64,000 nt of DNA from Unio delphinus (taxonomy: Eukaryota; Mollusca; Bivalvia; Unionida; Unionidae). Below are positions 61,531 to 64,000 of the stretch, one piece after another. Position numbers and translations under genes: made by a program. How positions within the stretch are numbered: the stretch's first letter is position 1; every line of letters starts with the position of its first letter. The notes beneath the pieces are model-generated. The model worked only from the letters and a program-made list of their open reading frames with translations, had not been told where the DNA came from and made no database searches. The stretch covers positions 4,415,001 to 4,479,000 of the forward strand of contig JAQISU010000097.1 in NCBI GenBank assembly GCA_029339505.1, written 5' to 3'.

Positions 61531-63440
61531 TCTTGATGATAAATTTCAGTATAATGTAATATTGACTAAACAATGTAGACAGTGTCTTGGTGGCAGATTT
61601 CAGTATAATGTTGTGATATTGACTAAACAGTGTAGACAGTGTCTTGATGGCAGATTTCAGTATACTGTTGTGATATTGACTAAACAGTGTAGACACTGTA
61701 TTGATGGCAGATTTCAGTATACTGTTGTGATATTGACTAAACTGTAGACAGTGTCTTGATGGCAGATTTCAGTATACTGTTGTGATATTGACTAAACAGT
61801 GTAGACAGTGTCTTGATGGCAGATTTCAGTATACTGTTGTGATATTGAAAAAACAGTGTAGACAGTGTCTTGATGGCAGATTTCAGTATACTGTTGTGAT
61901 ATTGACTAAACAGTGTAGACAGTGTCTTGATGGCAGATTTCAGTATACTGTTGTGATATTGACTAAACATGTACAGTGTCTTGATGACAGATTTCAGTAT
62001 AATGTTGTGATGTTGACAAAACAGTGTAGACACTGTATTGATGGCAGATTTCAGTATACTGTTGTGATATTGACAAAACAGTGTAGACAGTGTCTTGATG
62101 GCAGATTTCAGTATACTGTTGTGATATTGACTAAACAGTGTAGACAGTGTCTTGATGGCAGATTTCAGTATACTGTTGTGATATTGACAAAACAGTGTAG
62201 ACAGTGTCTTGATGGCAGATTTCAGTATACTGTTGTGATATTGACTAAACAGTGTCGACAGTGTCTTGATGGCAGATTTCAGTATACTGTTGTGATATTG
62301 ACTAAACTGTAGATAGTGTCTTGATGGCAGATTTCAGCAAGATGTTGTGATATTTACTAAACAGTCTACAGTCTTGATGGCAGATTTCAATATACTGTTG
62401 TGATATTGACTAAACATGTAGTGTCTTGATGACAGATTTCAGTATAATGTTGTGATGTTGACAAAACAGTGTAGACACTGTATTGATGGCAGATTTCAGT
62501 ATAATGTTGTGATATTGACTAAACAGTGTAGACACTGTATTGATGGCAGATTTCAGTATACTGTTGTGATATTGACTAAACAGTGTAGACACTGTATTGA
62601 TGGCAGATTTCAGTATACTGTTGTGATATTGACTAAACAGTGTAGACAGTGTCTTGATGGCAGATTTCAGTATACTGTTGTGATATTGACTAAACAGTGT
62701 AGACAGTGTATTGATGGCAGATTTCAGTATACTGTTGTGATAATGACTAAACTGTAGACAGTGTCTTGATGGCAGATTTCAGCAAGATGTTGTGATATTT
62801 ACTAAACAGTCTACAGTCTTGATGGCAGATTTCAATATACTGTTGTGATATTGACTAAACATGTAGTGTCTTGATGACAGATTTCAGTATAATGTTGTGA
62901 TGTTGACAAAACAGTGTAGACACTGTATTGATGGCAGATTTCAGTATACTGTTGTGATATTGACTAAACAGTGTAGACAGTGTCTTGATGGCAGATTTCA
63001 GTATACTGTTGTGATATTGACTAAACAGTGTAGACAGTGTCTTGATGGCAGATTTCAGTATACTGTTGTGATATTGACTAAACAGTGTAGACAGTGTCTT
63101 GATGGCAGATTTCAGTATACTGTTGTGATATTGACTAAACAGTGTAGACAGTGTCTTGATGGCAGATTTCAGAATACTGTTATGATATTGACTAAACAGT
63201 GTAGACAGTGCCTTGGTGGCAGATTTCAGTATGATGTTATGATATTGACTAAACAGTGTAGACAGTGTCTTGATGGCAGATTTCAGTATACTGTTGTGAT
63301 ATTGACTAAAATGTGAGACACTGTATTGATGGCAGATTTCAGTATACTGTTGTGATATTGGCTAAACAGTGTAGACAGTGTCTTGATGGCAGATTTCAGT
63401 ATAATGCTGTGATAATGACTAAAAAGTGAGACACTGTATT
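61531..63440. repeat. 57-bp satellite, subfamily B, about 34 copies
   Basis: Units contain GATGGCAGATTTCAGTATAC and TGATATTGACTAAACAGTGT and align with subfamily A at the same 57-bp length (GATG(A/G)CAGAT, TAGACA). A marked cluster of variant units (TTTACTAAACAGTCTACAG) recurs at 62341 and 62786, a 445-bp higher-order repeat. Plus-strand frames reading CRQCLDGRFQYTVVILTK per unit reach 176 codons. I regard them as periodicity products. Confidence 0.96.
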
Positions 63441-64000
63441 GCAGAGTACCATAAACAGTACATATTATGCCCAATCCATTTTCAACAGTACTCTATGGTT
63501 TTGATTGGAGATTACTGACCAATGGATCTCAATGACCTCTAGTCAAGGTATCCAGTTTTGAAATAAACTTTTTTGTACGAAACCATTATTTTCTTGCTAG
63601 ACTTACTATTAACTTCACGATTAGATTAAAAACTTTAGATTATTTCACTTCTGAAGTGCAGATCCACAAACTTTGGCCAATACACTAAATCTAGAACAGA
63701 TTTTGTGCAATTAGCACCTTTAAAGTTAAAGTTGCAATGATCTTTGAGCCACAGACACCAAAATCAATAAGCTTCTTTCTTGCATAAAGTGCAAGCCTTC
63801 CACAAACTCTGGTCAAAGTATGAGACCTAGACCTCACACATTATTATGCAAATAATAACTCTTCTCCTTTCAGTCAAGGTGATCATTACCTATTGATGTT
63901 TTGACACACACACACACACACAAGTGTCTTCTAACTCAAGGTACAAGCCAGCCACAAATCTTGGTAAAGTAAATCTAAGAAATCTTTGTGCAAAACCGTT
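63441..64000. other. Unique AT-rich DNA with a short (CA)n
   Basis: A short CA tract lies at 63905-63922. No gene is seen up to the window edge. Confidence 0.45.

Noticed and set aside
61782..62312. 176-codon frame with CxxC-like repeats in the 57-bp satellite
   Set aside because: The frame is open only because the period is 19 codons. Neighbouring units break it, and both strands are open. There is no promoter, splice or domain evidence.

Overview
This window looks like a stretch of invertebrate nuclear genome, most likely from a mollusc (a bivalve is my best guess). The reasons are low GC content, no dense gene packing, several tRNA-derived SINE families, LINE (APE-RT) remnants, a broken Polinton/Maverick-type capsid gene, and a very high load of mini- and microsatellites. 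The species assignment is inference. There are no operons, bacterial genes, rRNA genes or believable tRNA genes. By hand summing, roughly 45% of the window is tandem repeat.

Layout. 0-8.4 kb: one credible but unrecognised internal coding exon (180-315, + strand), then AT-rich DNA with minisatellites (units of 37, 43, 64, 33, 16 and 14 bp) and SINE fragments. 8.4-11.2 kb: a 5'-truncated RTE-like non-LTR retrotransposon bounded by a perfect 13-bp target-site duplication. Its reading frame is intact except for one TGA, and one catalytic Asp of the reverse transcriptase is replaced by Asn. 11.24-28.54 kb: a 17.3-kb satellite array of 49-bp and 40-bp monomers with nested higher-order repeats (716, 1,099 and 3,410 bp). 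On the minus strand most 49-bp monomers carry a consensus 5' splice donor, AAG|GTGAGT. 28.5-40.9 kb: AT-rich unique DNA with minisatellites, AT/ATA/GA microsatellites, SINEs in both orientations, a small LINE C-terminus and possible hAT-like non-autonomous elements. 40.9-42.2 kb: a 12-bp-unit array. 44.4-46.4 kb: 24-bp and ~63-bp minisatellites and a CT/CA microsatellite. 47.1-49.4 kb (minus strand): a degraded Polinton-type major capsid protein pseudogene, then a LINE reverse transcriptase C-terminal fragment flanked on both sides by (TA)n(CA)n. 51.5-54.5 kb and 55.2-63.4 kb: a near-continuous chain of unrelated minisatellites (units of 41, 20, 67, ~85, 27, 43, 32, 56, 38 and 57 bp), interrupted by SINEs, one of which has a perfect 15-bp target-site duplication.

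No set of genes here works together as a pathway. The window is mostly intergenic or intronic DNA shaped by tandem amplification and retrotransposition. The long open frames inside the tandem arrays are products of periodicity and are not annotated as genes. All calls come from reading the sequence; no database search or alignment was run.
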